A stretch of 31,720 nt of DNA from JANNRA01 sp031401035 (GTDB lineage Bacteria; Desulfobacterota; Binatia; HRBIN30; CADEER01), in assembly GCA_031401035.1 (NCBI GenBank), contig JANNRA010000153.1, positions 1-31,720 on the forward strand. Direction: 5' to 3'. A model generated the notes under the pieces. The model was not told the origin of the DNA, did no database searches, and saw nothing but the letters and a program-made list of their open reading frames with translations. Positions 8,214 through 16,641 of this stretch are shown piece by piece. Numbering within the stretch: position 1 is the first letter of the stretch; each line of letters starts with the position of its first letter. Both the position numbers and the translations under genes were made by a program.

Positions 8214-9536
8214 TCAGCCACCCTCGGCGCGGATCGCTTCGATCGCCTCGATCGACTTCGGCACCGCCGCCGTCAGCACCTCGTGGCCGTCGGCGGTGAC
8301 CAGCACGTCGTCCTCGATGCGCACGCCGATGCCGTGCCATTCGGGGGCGATGTCGTCGAGGAAGTCCGCAATGTAGAGGCCGGGCTCGATGGTCAGCACC
8401 ATGCCCGCCTCCAGGACTCGCGCCCCGTCGGCCTGCGTGTACAGGCCAACGTCGTGCACGTCCATGCCCAGCCAGTGACTGGTGCGGTGCATGTACACCG
8501 GCTTGTAGAGCTCCTTGGCGATGATCTCGTCGACCGGATCGGCGAGAATGCCGAGGCCGACGAGCCCGTCGACCAAGGCGCGCACCGCGGCGTCATGCGG
8601 CTCGTCGAAGCGCGCGCCGGGACGCACCGCCGCGATGGCGGCGCGCTGCGCCTCGAGCACCAGCGCGTAAACATCGCGCTGGCGGCCGGCGAAACGGCGG
8701 CCGGCCGGGAACGTGCGCGTGATGTCGGCGCAGTAGCAGGCGTACTCGGCGCCGGCGTCGATGAGCAGGAGCTCGTCGGCGCCGAGCTGCCGATCGTTGC
8801 TGGTGTAGTGCAGGATGGTGGCGTTGACGCCGGACGCGACGATCGACGGATAGGCGGGCCCGGCGGCGCCGTGGCGGCGGAAGGTGTACTCAATCAGCGC
8901 CTCGATCTCGTACTCCCAGCCGCCCGGACGCGCCGCCCGCATGGCGGCGAGGTGCGCCTCGGCGGAAATGGCGATGGCGCGACGCATCGCCACCAGCTCT
9001 TCAGGCTGCTTGAACAGCCGCAGTTCGTGCACCAGCGGGGCGGCATCGAGCAGGCCGGTCGGACCGCTGCCGCTGCGCTGGCGGGCGGCGTGGCCGCGCT
9101 GCACCCAGCCGAGGGCGCGGCGCGCGAAGTCGGCGTCGGCCGCCAGGGCGCAGAAGAAGTGCTGGCGCGCTGTGATCCACCCCGGTAGGTGCTTCTCGAG
9201 ATCGTCGATCGCGTAGGCGACGTCGGCGCCGAACTCGACCAGGGCCCCCTCGATGCCGGCGCGCCGCCCCGTCCAGGTCTCGCGCTCGCGATCGCGGGGG
9301 CGCACGAAGAGCGCGTACTCGTGCTGCGGATGGCCGGGCTGTAGCACGCAGACCGCGCCCGCTTCGGCGAAGCCGGTCAGATAGTAGAAATCGCTCTGCG
9401 GCCGGTAGCGGTACTCGACGTCGTTGGAGCGCGTGCGCTCCGGTGCAGCCGGAAACACGGCGATGGCGTCGGGCCCGAGCGCCGCCGACAGCCGGCGGCG
9501 GCGCTCGGCGAAGACGGCGGCGTCCACGCCGGGCAT
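8214..9536 (-). CDS. pepP: Xaa-Pro aminopeptidase (M24B metallopeptidase)
   Basis: Removes N-terminal residues that precede proline. 440 residues, as in PepP. The N-terminal aminopeptidase-P domain reads FAERRRRLSAALGPDAIAVFPAAPE and SDFYYLTGF; the C-terminal pita-bread domain carries the dinuclear metal ligands: Asp in LLIDAGAEYACYCADITRTF (two Asp), His in HRTSHWLGMDVHDVG, Glu in LTIEPGLYI and Glu in GVRIEDDVLV. The ATG at 9536 is chosen because it overlaps the slipin stop as TGATG, showing translational coupling; a longer in-frame reading upstream lies in the slipin gene and is not real. No signal peptide, so cytoplasmic. Copy 2 of the inverted repeat follows the stop. Confidence 0.95.
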   Translation of the reverse strand: MPGVDAAVFAERRRRLSAALGPDAIAVFPAAPERTRSNDVEYRYRPQSDFYYLTGFAEAGAVCVLQPGHPQHEYALFVRPRDRERETWTGRRAGIEGALVEFGADVAYAIDDLEKHLPGWITARQHFFCALAADADFARRALGWVQRGHAARQRSGSGPTGLLDAAPLVHELRLFKQPEELVAMRRAIAISAEAHLAAMRAARPGGWEYEIEALIEYTFRRHGAAGPAYPSIVASGVNATILHYTSNDRQLGADELLLIDAGAEYACYCADITRTFPAGRRFAGRQRDVYALVLEAQRAAIAAVRPGARFDEPHDAAVRALVDGLVGLGILADPVDEIIAKELYKPVYMHRTSHWLGMDVHDVGLYTQADGARVLEAGMVLTIEPGLYIADFLDDIAPEWHGIGVRIEDDVLVTADGHEVLTAAVPKSIEAIEAIRAEGG

Positions 9537-10300
9537 CACTCGCGCGACGACGCGCCGGCGCCGGCGAGGCTGCGCAGGACTTCGAGCGGCAGCGGCACGA
9601 CGATGGTGTGATTGTTCTCGGTGCCGATCTGCCGCAGCGTCTGCAGCATGCGCAGGGTCATCGCCACCGGCTGGCACTCCATCAGCGCCGCTGCTTCGCC
9701 AAGGCGCGTCGCCGCCTGGTACTCGCCCTCGGCGTTGATGACCTTGGCGCGGCGCAGGCGCTCCGCCTCGGCCTGGCGGGCCATGGCCCGCTGCATGTCG
9801 GCCGGCAGGTCGATGTGCTTGATCTCGACCATCATCACCTTGATGCCCCAGGGCTCGGTGCTGGTGTCGATGATCTCCTGCAGGTTCTCGTTCAGGCGGT
9901 CGCGCTCGGCGAGCAACTGGTCGAGCTGCGCCTGGCCGCAGACGCTGCGCAGGGTCGTCTGCGCAAGCTGCGACGCGGCATAGAGGTAGTTCTGCACTTC
10001 GACGACGGCGCGCGCCGGGTCGATGACACGGAAGTACAGCACCGCACTGACCTTGACTGAGACGTTGTCGCGCGTGATGACGTCCTGCGACGGCACGTCA
10101 AGAGTCACCGTGCGCAGATCGAGCTTATACATCTGCTCGATGAACGGCATGACGTAGATCACCCCCGGCCCGCGGCTGCCCACCAGGCGCCCGAGCCGCA
10201 AGATGACCGCGCGCTCGTATTCGCGCACGATCTTGACGCCGCCGATGGCGAGCAGGGCGCCGACGATGATTAGGGTGCCGGCCAATCCGAGTCCAAACAT
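9536..10300 (-). CDS. Slipin / stomatin-like SPFH membrane protein
   Basis: Integral membrane scaffold of the stomatin-prohibitin family. 254 residues: one hydrophobic anchor at residues 3-24 (GLGLAGTLIIVGALLAIGGV), then the SPFH domain (YERAVILRLGRLVGSRGPG; LDVPSQDVITRDNVSVKVSA; VEVQNYLYAASQLAQTTLRS), then a helical C-terminal region with the EGEYQAATRLGEAA block typical of bacterial slipins. Slipins usually pair with an NfeD-type protease; here the partner is a Xaa-Pro aminopeptidase whose start overlaps this stop (TGATG), which suggests co-translation and perhaps joint action, though no physical link can be read from the sequence. Divergent from the gene at 10335, only 34 bp away. Confidence 0.94.
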   Translation of the reverse strand: MFGLGLAGTLIIVGALLAIGGVKIVREYERAVILRLGRLVGSRGPGVIYVMPFIEQMYKLDLRTVTLDVPSQDVITRDNVSVKVSAVLYFRVIDPARAVVEVQNYLYAASQLAQTTLRSVCGQAQLDQLLAERDRLNENLQEIIDTSTEPWGIKVMMVEIKHIDLPADMQRAMARQAEAERLRRAKVINAEGEYQAATRLGEAAALMECQPVAMTLRMLQTLRQIGTENNHTIVVPLPLEVLRSLAGAGASSRE

Positions 10301-10334
10301 GGATCCGTGCTAGCACAGGTCAGGCGAGGGAGAA

Positions 10335-10949
10335 ATGCGGCGCCAGACGCAACGCTCGGTCGTCATCGTCGCCACGCCGTTGCCCGACCACGGCTCCGCC
10401 GCTACCCTTCCTCGCCCCATGCCGACCCCTGGCGCCGTCTCCCGCCGCGACCGCATCGCCGCCCTGTTGCTGCTGCTCCTGCTGGGCGGCGGGCTGGCCG
10501 TGCTGCTGGTGCGGCGTGCCGCCTTCGATGCCGGCATCGATCCTGTCGAGGACCTCCGCATGCAGCGCGACGCCGTGCTCTTTGATCGCTTCTCGGCGCG
10601 CCGGGAGCGCAGCGACGAGGGCGACCGCCTGAGCCTGTCGTTGCGGCTGCGCACCAGCGCCGCGGTCAGCCTGCCCTGCTTCGTCTTCGTCGTCGCCCGC
10701 CGCGAGGAGTCGACGACGTACCGCTGGGGGATCTGGCCAGCCCAGCCGCCCGGCCTGGCAATCACCGCCAGCGGTCACTTTCACGCCGCGACTCCGGCGG
10801 CCGGTTACGCCGTTACCCTGAGCGACGCCTGGGAGCGCCTCACCGCCGTCATCCCGCACCCGCCCGGCGACGCCGCCTTCGACACCGTCTCGGTCTACAT
10901 CGTCGACCCGGGCGGTCGGATCCTCGTCGCGCGCCCGTTCCGAATCTGA
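10335..10949 (+). CDS. Single-pass membrane-anchored protein of unknown function
   Basis: Up to 204 residues. One transmembrane segment (RIAALLLLLLLGGGLAVLLV, residues 40-59), then a soluble, probably periplasmic, domain of beta-strand character (LSLSLRLRTSAAVSLPCFVF, YRWGIWPAQPPGLAITASGH, VSVYIVDPGGRILVARPF) that looks like one immunoglobulin-like or C2-like sandwich. The start at 10335 has GAGGG four bases upstream; an ATG at 10419 (MPTPGAVSRRD) gives a more natural N-terminus but has no ribosome site. No family recognised. The histidine kinase starts about 60 bases downstream on the same strand. Confidence 0.7.
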   Translation: MRRQTQRSVVIVATPLPDHGSAATLPRPMPTPGAVSRRDRIAALLLLLLLGGGLAVLLVRRAAFDAGIDPVEDLRMQRDAVLFDRFSARRERSDEGDRLSLSLRLRTSAAVSLPCFVFVVARREESTTYRWGIWPAQPPGLAITASGHFHAATPAAGYAVTLSDAWERLTAVIPHPPGDAAFDTVSVYIVDPGGRILVARPFRI

Positions 10950-10955
10950 GCGGCG

Positions 10956-10978
10956 GCACGTCCCGAGGTGCAATTTTT
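10956..10978 (+). terminator. Weak stem followed by T-run
   Basis: GCAC (10956-10959) and GTGC (10968-10971) can pair over an 8-nt loop, followed by AATTTTT ending at 10978. The stem is short, so this is only a possible intrinsic terminator between the membrane protein and the histidine kinase. Confidence 0.25.
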
Positions 10979-11008
10979 CTGTTTCGGCGCCTTGAATTGA
11001 GCGCTACG

Positions 11009-13258
11009 ATGCGGCGCGCCATGCTACCAAACGGGTCGACGCCGGCGGGTGCCACCGCCCCTGCCCTGTCCTATGCCTCGCACCGGCAGCGCGTCGTCGC
11101 CGCGGGGTTCCCCGCCGCCGTCGCGGTGGTGCTGGCGATGACCGCCCTGTACGCGATCATCGACCTGAGCCGCCGGCCGACCGGGGCCCAGGCGCTGACC
11201 TACGCCCTAGCGTTGGCGGTGCCGGTCGGCGGGCTGCTCCTCGCCCGCACCCGACTGCAGCGCCACGCCGAGACGGTCGCCCTCGGCGCCGACCTGCTCT
11301 TCACCGGCATCCTCGCCGGCCGTCTGCTGCTGCCGACGACGACGCTCTCGGGCACCGCTCTCTTTCTGTCCCTCAAGCTGCTGGCGACGGCCGTGCTGTG
11401 GCCCTGGCACCCGCAGATTCAGTACCTGTCCGCGGCGCTGACGCTGCTCGCCTACTACGCCGCCCTGGTCGCCAGCGGGCGCTACATCGACGAGACGCAC
11501 CAACTGGTCGGCCCGTTCATCGCCGCCGTTCTGTCCTGCGTTGGCGCCGCCATCGCCGACCGCACCCGCCGCGACCTGTGGCAACGCACCGCAGCGCTGT
11601 CGGATTCCGAACAGCGCCTGCGCGGCGCCCTGGAGACCGAGCGCAGCCTGGCCGCTATCGCGCGGGAGATCGGCGTGCCGACCGACCTGCGCACCGCCCT
11701 CGGCCGCATCAACGATCTCACCGTCGCGGCCATCGGCTGCGAGTTCTCGAATACCTACCTGATCGACGACGCGCGCCATGAGGTCGCGGCGGCCGCCACC
11801 AACGCCAGCGAGCCGCAGTTGCGGGAACAGATCCTCTCCCTGCGCACCTCGCTCGACCTGCCGCTGGCGCGCGAGCTGCGCGCCGGTCGGATGGTGGTGA
11901 TCAACGACCCGCCCCATCAATCGTGGATCGACCCGACCGAGCTGGCGCGCGATCACATCCAGGCCCTGGCGCTGACGCCGATCGCCGCCAAGGGCCGCGT
12001 GCTCGGCATCCTCACCGTGACGCGCACCAGCCGCGCCGCCCCGTTCGACGACCGCGAGCTGGCGCTGCTGCAGGCGATCGCCGCGCAGGCCGCCGTCGCC
12101 ATCGACAACGCGCGCCTGTTCGACAACCTCTCGAGCTCGGAAGCTCGCTATCGCGACCTCTTCGAGCGCGCCACCGATCTCATCTTCGTCGTCGACGAAT
12201 TCGGCGGCCTGCGCTCGGCCAACCAGGCGGCGCTCGACTTCGTCGGCGGCGACGCGGCGCAGCTGCGCACCCTGCGTTGGCCGTCGTTGGTCTCGGAGGC
12301 GTCGCGCCGCCAGCTCGAGCGGCGCCTGAAGCTGGCCCGCCACACCGGTGGCGGCGAGGGCGCGGTGGAGATCGAGACCTGTCCGCCGACCGGCGCGCCG
12401 GCGACGTTGGAACTGCGCACGCGCCTGATCAGCCCGCCGGGCCAGCCGCGGGTCTTTCACTGCATCGCCCGCGACGTCACCGAACGCCGCCGTCAGGAGT
12501 GCGAGACGCGCCACCTGCTGCACCGCCTGCAGGAGGCCAACCGTCTGCAGGCCGAGTTCGTCGCCAACATGTCGCACGAGCTGCGTACGCCGCTCAACGT
12601 CATCATCGGATACGCCGACCTGCTTACCGACGAGCCGACGCTGCCGCGACAGAGCGACGCGCACCTGTTCCTCGAACGCATCTCCTCGGCCGGGCGCGCC
12701 CTGCACCGCATGGTCGAGAGCGTCCTCGAGTACGCGCGGATGGACCGCGGCCGCAGCCTCATCATCCCGCGCCGCTTCCCAGCCACCCAGCTGCTGCGCG
12801 AACTGCGCGAGCTCGGCGCCGACCTGCGCGGCAGCGCCACGATCGCGGTACGCGTGCAAGCCGACGCCGACCTGGCCCTCTTCACCGATTACGACCGGCT
12901 GTACTCGATCCTCAGCAACCTGCTGCTCAACGCCATGAAGTTTACCGTCGAGGGCTCGGTCGAGCTGACGCTGCGCCGCGTCGGCGACGAGGCCGAGTTC
13001 GCCGTGCGCGACACCGGTATCGGCATCGACAGCGATGAACTGACGCATGTCTTCGAGCCCTTCCGGCAGGTCGACGGCTCGCCGACGCGCAGCTTCGGCG
13101 GCGTCGGCCTCGGACTCGCCATTGTGCGCCGCAACGCCGCGCTGCTGCGCGGCACGGTGGAGGTCGAGAGTCGACTCGGCGTCGGGTCGACTTTTCGCGT
13201 CCGCCTGCCCCTGACGCTGGCCGACCGCGACGAGGCGCGCGCCTCGTCGGCGGCCTGA
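11009..13258 (+). CDS. Membrane multi-sensor histidine kinase (6 TM - GAF - PAS - HisKA - HATPase)
   Basis: About 749 residues. The N-terminal ~190 residues hold about six hydrophobic segments (VAAGFPAAVAVVLAMTALYA; LTYALALAVPVGGLLL; FLSLKLLATAVLWPW; FIAAVLSCVGAAIADR). A short coiled coil leads to a GAF domain (about 220-370, ending with LLQAIAAQAAVAIDNARLF), a PAS domain (about 375-495, RDLFERATDLIFVVDEFGG), then HisKA with phospho-acceptor His523 in MSHELRTPLN, and HATPase with N box NLLLNAMKF, G1 DTGIGI, F box HVFEPFRQ and G2 GGVGLGLAIV. All key residues are present. There is no receiver domain and no response regulator next to it, so its partner is elsewhere. The ATG at 11009 is used; TTG 10997 and ATG 11021 are in frame and none has a clear ribosome site. 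Confidence 0.93.
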   Translation: MRRAMLPNGSTPAGATAPALSYASHRQRVVAAGFPAAVAVVLAMTALYAIIDLSRRPTGAQALTYALALAVPVGGLLLARTRLQRHAETVALGADLLFTGILAGRLLLPTTTLSGTALFLSLKLLATAVLWPWHPQIQYLSAALTLLAYYAALVASGRYIDETHQLVGPFIAAVLSCVGAAIADRTRRDLWQRTAALSDSEQRLRGALETERSLAAIAREIGVPTDLRTALGRINDLTVAAIGCEFSNTYLIDDARHEVAAAATNASEPQLREQILSLRTSLDLPLARELRAGRMVVINDPPHQSWIDPTELARDHIQALALTPIAAKGRVLGILTVTRTSRAAPFDDRELALLQAIAAQAAVAIDNARLFDNLSSSEARYRDLFERATDLIFVVDEFGGLRSANQAALDFVGGDAAQLRTLRWPSLVSEASRRQLERRLKLARHTGGGEGAVEIETCPPTGAPATLELRTRLISPPGQPRVFHCIARDVTERRRQECETRHLLHRLQEANRLQAEFVANMSHELRTPLNVIIGYADLLTDEPTLPRQSDAHLFLERISSAGRALHRMVESVLEYARMDRGRSLIIPRRFPATQLLRELRELGADLRGSATIAVRVQADADLALFTDYDRLYSILSNLLLNAMKFTVEGSVELTLRRVGDEAEFAVRDTGIGIDSDELTHVFEPFRQVDGSPTRSFGGVGLGLAIVRRNAALLRGTVEVESRLGVGSTFRVRLPLTLADRDEARASSAA

Positions 13259-13287
13259 GCGCCCCGCCGTGGCCGCGACAGCGCGCC

Positions 13288-14448
13288 CTAGGGGATGAGC
13301 GTCCGCACCGCGGCCGGCATGTCCTGTGCGACGCGCACGATGGGGATGCCGGTCTGCGTGTTTTGGTGCATCTCACGGGCGGCGCGCGGCAGGTCCATGA
13401 ACGCGTAGATCTCGTCATGCACGGTCGGCTTGTAGACGACGCCATAGAGCGCCGTGCAGGCGTTGCAGCCTTCGACCGTCTCATAGTGGGTGTGATCGAG
13501 CGTCAGCTGCTTCACCGACATGCCGGCCGAGTCGTAGATGATCTTCTTGTCGAGCTGCCAACCGGCGCTGACGTTGACGCCCTGGCGCGCCGCCGCCGCG
13601 ATGCCGGCGGCGAACACCGGGCCGCGCAGCATGTCGCAGACGACGTGCATGCCGACGCCGCCGGTCAGGCTCTTGACCTCCTTGGTGAACGCCTTGACAT
13701 CGTCACCGCTGGCGAAGCGGTTGTACTTCTTCTGGTCGATTCCGGTGATGCCGAGCTTCTCGAGATGCGCGCGGCGCGCCGGACTGCCGGAGCAGAAGAA
13801 GGCGCGGTGGCCTTCGTGGTGCGCCTGCATGAGCAACAGCTCCGACACGCCGCCGCCGAAGCCGAGCACGTTCATGCGCGCCAGCTTCTCGCGCGAGACC
13901 TTGAGGCGGTACATGTCGTGCCCACGCCGCCACAGGTGATAGGCGGTCGGGGCGCGCAACGGCAGCGCGGCGATCTCCCACAGGTTCAGTCCGCAATCGA
14001 GCGGCGCCGGGATGAGCTGCCAGTCGCCGACCATCGCCTCTTCGCCGTACCAACCGATCGACTCCGGCTTGTCGTAGGCCCAGATACGCAGCGGGAACCC
14101 GTAGATGTCCGGCTCGCCGTTGCAGTGGGTGATGACAATGTCGCCGCACGTGAAGCGCGTCACCTGATCGCCGACCGCTGTCACCTCGCCCAGGGCGCTG
14201 TTGCCCGGAAATATCTTGCCGCCGCGCAGGGCGGCGATGTTGACCGTGTCGGCCAGCACGGCGTGGTCGATGTTGTGCTCCAGCGAGACGGCCAGGATGC
14301 GCACTTTGACGTCGCGCGGCCCCAGTGGGGGCAGGACGAACTCGTCGAGCGCGATGACGCGCGAGGCATCGAAGTGATCGAAATCGTCGTTGACGCGCTT
14401 GCGCTCAGCCGCGATCGCGTCGGCAGTGATGGCGTAGGCTCTCGGCAT
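13288..14448 (-). CDS. Medium-chain dehydrogenase/reductase, similar in style to crotonyl-CoA reductases
   Basis: 386 residues with the MDR plan: a GroES-like N-terminal domain (LPPLGPRDVKVRILAVSLEH; GNSALGEVTAVGDQVTRFTCGD) and a Rossmann domain with VLGFGGGVSELLLM as nucleotide-binding loop. There is no catalytic-zinc GHE motif and no structural-zinc cysteine quartet, so a zinc alcohol dehydrogenase role is unlikely. The segment VITHCNGEPDIYGFPLRIWAYDKPES resembles the insert of crotonyl-CoA carboxylase/reductases (HCNQ...RIWGYETP), which suggests an enoyl-thioester reductase; that assignment rests on remembered motifs. It stands alone on its strand, convergent with the histidine kinase (29 bp between stops) and divergent from the small gene at 14586. 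Confidence 0.85.
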   Translation of the reverse strand: MPRAYAITADAIAAERKRVNDDFDHFDASRVIALDEFVLPPLGPRDVKVRILAVSLEHNIDHAVLADTVNIAALRGGKIFPGNSALGEVTAVGDQVTRFTCGDIVITHCNGEPDIYGFPLRIWAYDKPESIGWYGEEAMVGDWQLIPAPLDCGLNLWEIAALPLRAPTAYHLWRRGHDMYRLKVSREKLARMNVLGFGGGVSELLLMQAHHEGHRAFFCSGSPARRAHLEKLGITGIDQKKYNRFASGDDVKAFTKEVKSLTGGVGMHVVCDMLRGPVFAAGIAAAARQGVNVSAGWQLDKKIIYDSAGMSVKQLTLDHTHYETVEGCNACTALYGVVYKPTVHDEIYAFMDLPRAAREMHQNTQTGIPIVRVAQDMPAAVRTLIP

Positions 14449-14585
14449 GATGGTCCTCCCTCGAAGCGGCGGACCCTACCGAACTGCGGCGGCCCCTTCA
14501 ATGCCCGTCCGGCGCGGCGCTGCGTCGCACGCGGCGTGCGGCGCGCCGCTTGCGAGGCGCCGCGACGGCGCGCAGGATCGCGGCG

Positions 14586-14888
14586 ATGGGAGCCCTGCTC
14601 GGCGTCGTCGCCCTGGCCGCCGCGATTGTCGTCGGCCTGCGCCTGCTGCAACGCCGCGCCGCTGAGCGCGAACAGCCCGGCCGCCGGCCGCGGCAGGCGA
14701 TCGCCATCGCGGACTACGGCGAGATCGACCTGGCCATCCGCCTGCAGGCGTGCGCCTGCGGCGGCCGCTACCAACTGCGCGGCGAGGGACCCGGCCGCAC
14801 ACCGGAGCTGCGCGTCGCCAACCTCGAGTGCCGCCGCTGCGCGCGAGAAACTGCGATGTATTTTGACGTCAGCGGCGTCCTCCATTGA
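14586..14888 (+). CDS. Small membrane-anchored protein with zinc-ribbon-like cysteines
   Basis: 100 residues from ATG 14586 (a TTG at 14550 would add 12). One transmembrane helix (ALLGVVALAAAIVVGLRLL) is followed by a basic linker and a C-terminal domain with two cysteine pairs: CACGGRYQL and, about 30 residues on, LECRRCARE. The spacing fits a treble-clef or zinc-ribbon knuckle. It ends in YFDVSGVLH. I recall similar small CxCG...CxxC proteins in deltaproteobacterial genomes, all unassigned. Base composition and third-position GC match the neighbours. It is followed on the same strand by two other envelope genes. Confidence 0.65.
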   Translation: MGALLGVVALAAAIVVGLRLLQRRAAEREQPGRRPRQAIAIADYGEIDLAIRLQACACGGRYQLRGEGPGRTPELRVANLECRRCARETAMYFDVSGVLH

Positions 14889-14958
14889 TCCCATGCAGCG
14901 CTTTATGACGCGCTTTCGACTCGCCGCTGGGGGTTTGGTACACGGTGGGTGGTTCCCC

Positions 14959-15741
14959 ATGCGCCGCGCCCTCCCCCTGCTCGTCCTCGCCTTCGCCGCC
15001 GTCGCTGCCTGTCAGCGCCCGCCGGCGGTGCCGATGCCGCGCGAGATCGTCGATCTGTCACCGGTCATCACCCAAGACATCAACATTCGGCGCCTCGGCA
15101 CGCGGATCCTCGCCTACCTGGGCACCGACGGACGGGTGAAGTCGACGCCCCTCACCCCGCCCAACCCGCCCTTCGCGTGGGGCATGCGCACGATCGAGAT
15201 CCTCAGCCACACCGGTGCCCACCTCGACGCGCCGGCCCGCTTGCTGCGCGGGGGAGAGCCGCCGGCACGCATCGACCTGAACGATATGTACGGCCCGGCG
15301 CGGGTGGTCGACCTGCGCTGGCACAACCGCCACACGCCGATCCAGATCACCGACCTGCAGCTCAAGCCGATCGAGGAGGGCGAGATCGTCATCCTCTTCG
15401 TCGGCTACGAGCCGCCCGCCGCCGGCGAGTGGCCGCGTTATGCACCCCTGTCGACGCAGGCGGCCGAGTACCTGGCGGCGAAGAAGATCCGCGCCGTCGC
15501 CACCGACCTGCCCGCCATCGTGCGCTTCGACGACGTCGAGGCACGCCTCAACCGCGGCCTCCCGCCCGAGGAAGTCTGGGCGGAGTACCTGCCGCTGTTC
15601 CAGAACGGCATCCCGGTCGTCGCTGGACTCACCAACCTCGACGCCATCGTCAAGGAAACGAACGTCGCGTTCGTCGCCTTCCCGCTGGCGATGGCGGTCG
15701 GCGACGGCGTTCCCCTGCGCGCGGCGGCGCTGGTATTCTGA
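14959..15741 (+). CDS. Cyclase-family (kynurenine-formamidase-like) lipoprotein
   Basis: 260 residues. An N-terminal lipoprotein signal (RRALPLLVLAFAAVAAC) with lipobox Cys18 places it in the envelope, which is unusual for this mostly cytoplasmic amidohydrolase family. The mature part has the family signature SHTGAHLDAPARLL, with metal-binding His84, His88 and Asp90, plus ARVVDLRW, EIVILFVGYE and IRAVATDLPAIVRFDD. The family hydrolyses formamides or cyclic esters and amides; the substrate here is unknown. The ATG at 14959 is chosen because the signal peptide starts there; further upstream the frame is open but antisense to the reductase. The next gene starts 9 bp after the stop, so the two are probably co-transcribed. 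Confidence 0.88.
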   Translation: MRRALPLLVLAFAAVAACQRPPAVPMPREIVDLSPVITQDINIRRLGTRILAYLGTDGRVKSTPLTPPNPPFAWGMRTIEILSHTGAHLDAPARLLRGGEPPARIDLNDMYGPARVVDLRWHNRHTPIQITDLQLKPIEEGEIVILFVGYEPPAAGEWPRYAPLSTQAAEYLAAKKIRAVATDLPAIVRFDDVEARLNRGLPPEEVWAEYLPLFQNGIPVVAGLTNLDAIVKETNVAFVAFPLAMAVGDGVPLRAAALVF

Positions 15742-15750
15742 CCCGCGACC

Positions 15751-16599
15751 ATGCGCACACGGCAGGTGATCGGCATCGCGATGGTCTGTGCGGCCAGCGT
15801 CGTCGCCGCCGACCTGTTGATGCACTCCTCGCTGCTGCACCTGCTGCAGCCGCGCATCCTCGAACCAGCCGACGGCGCCATCGTCAGCGGTCCGGTGACC
15901 GTGCACTGGGAGGGGCCGCGGCCGATGCAGGCGACGCTGACCGGCAACGGCCAGCGCATCGAGCTCGGCGACCGCGACAGTCCGTTCGAGATCGATCCGA
16001 GCCGCTTCTCCCGTCCGGGGCAGTATGGCATCGAGCTGCGCAGCGCCTTCGGCGGTCTGATCGGGGCTGATCGCCGTTTCATGGTCCGCCGCCCCAGCCG
16101 CGCCGCCGCGGTTGCCACCCTGAGCGATTCCGGCGCGACGCCCGCGACGGCGCCGCCGCGCGTCGCGCCGGCGCCGACGGGGCTGCAGGAGCTGCTCGCC
16201 GAGCGCGATCGCCTGCGCGTCGACCTGGCGGCGACCCAGAACGAATTGGCGCTGCTGCGCCAGGACCAGGACAGTAGCGCTGACGCGCACGACGCGGCGC
16301 AGGCCGAGTCCGACGCCCTCTTGGCCAGCACCGAGGCGGCGCGCCTGGCCCTGGCTGGCGAGCACCTGGCAGCGCTGCAAGAGAACCAGGCGCTGCGCCA
16401 GCGGCTCGAGCGCATTCCCGCCTGCACCGTCTGGGGCTACCTGGCGGCTCCGCGCCCGCAGACCTCGCCGCCCAGCCGCCACATCCTGGTCAGCAACCGC
16501 CGCGGTGACGTGTTCCGCAACGAGCCGCAGTGCGTCGCCACGCGCCGCACCGACCCCGCCGGCCTGTCGCCCTGCGTCTGCGTCGGCGCGCTGTACTGA
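15751..16599 (+). CDS. Envelope protein with Ig-like domain, coiled coil and Cys-rich tail; unknown function
   Basis: 282 residues. The hydrophobic N-terminus (QVIGIAMVCAASVVAADLL) is a signal anchor. Residues 35-112 look like a small Ig/FN3-type domain (ILEPADGAIVSGPVTVHWEG; GQYGIELRSAFGGLIGADRR). After a Pro/Ala linker, residues 143-225 form a coiled coil (QELLAERDRLRVDLAATQNE; LAALQENQALRQRLERI). The last 55 residues carry four cysteines (IPACTVW; EPQCVAT; SPCVCVG), suggesting disulfides or a metal site. No family recognised. It starts 9 bp after the cyclase-family lipoprotein, so a joint envelope role is plausible. It converges on the L,D-transpeptidase gene. Confidence 0.8.
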   Translation: MRTRQVIGIAMVCAASVVAADLLMHSSLLHLLQPRILEPADGAIVSGPVTVHWEGPRPMQATLTGNGQRIELGDRDSPFEIDPSRFSRPGQYGIELRSAFGGLIGADRRFMVRRPSRAAAVATLSDSGATPATAPPRVAPAPTGLQELLAERDRLRVDLAATQNELALLRQDQDSSADAHDAAQAESDALLASTEAARLALAGEHLAALQENQALRQRLERIPACTVWGYLAAPRPQTSPPSRHILVSNRRGDVFRNEPQCVATRRTDPAGLSPCVCVGALY

Positions 16600-16641
16600 C
16601 TCCGCCGGATCCTCGCGGCGGTCGGCCCTGCAGCGCGCCGC

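Noticed and set aside
11207..13048. 613-codon minus-strand open frame opposite the histidine kinase
   Set aside because: Shadow of the kinase; Gln/Arg/Gly-rich without motifs.
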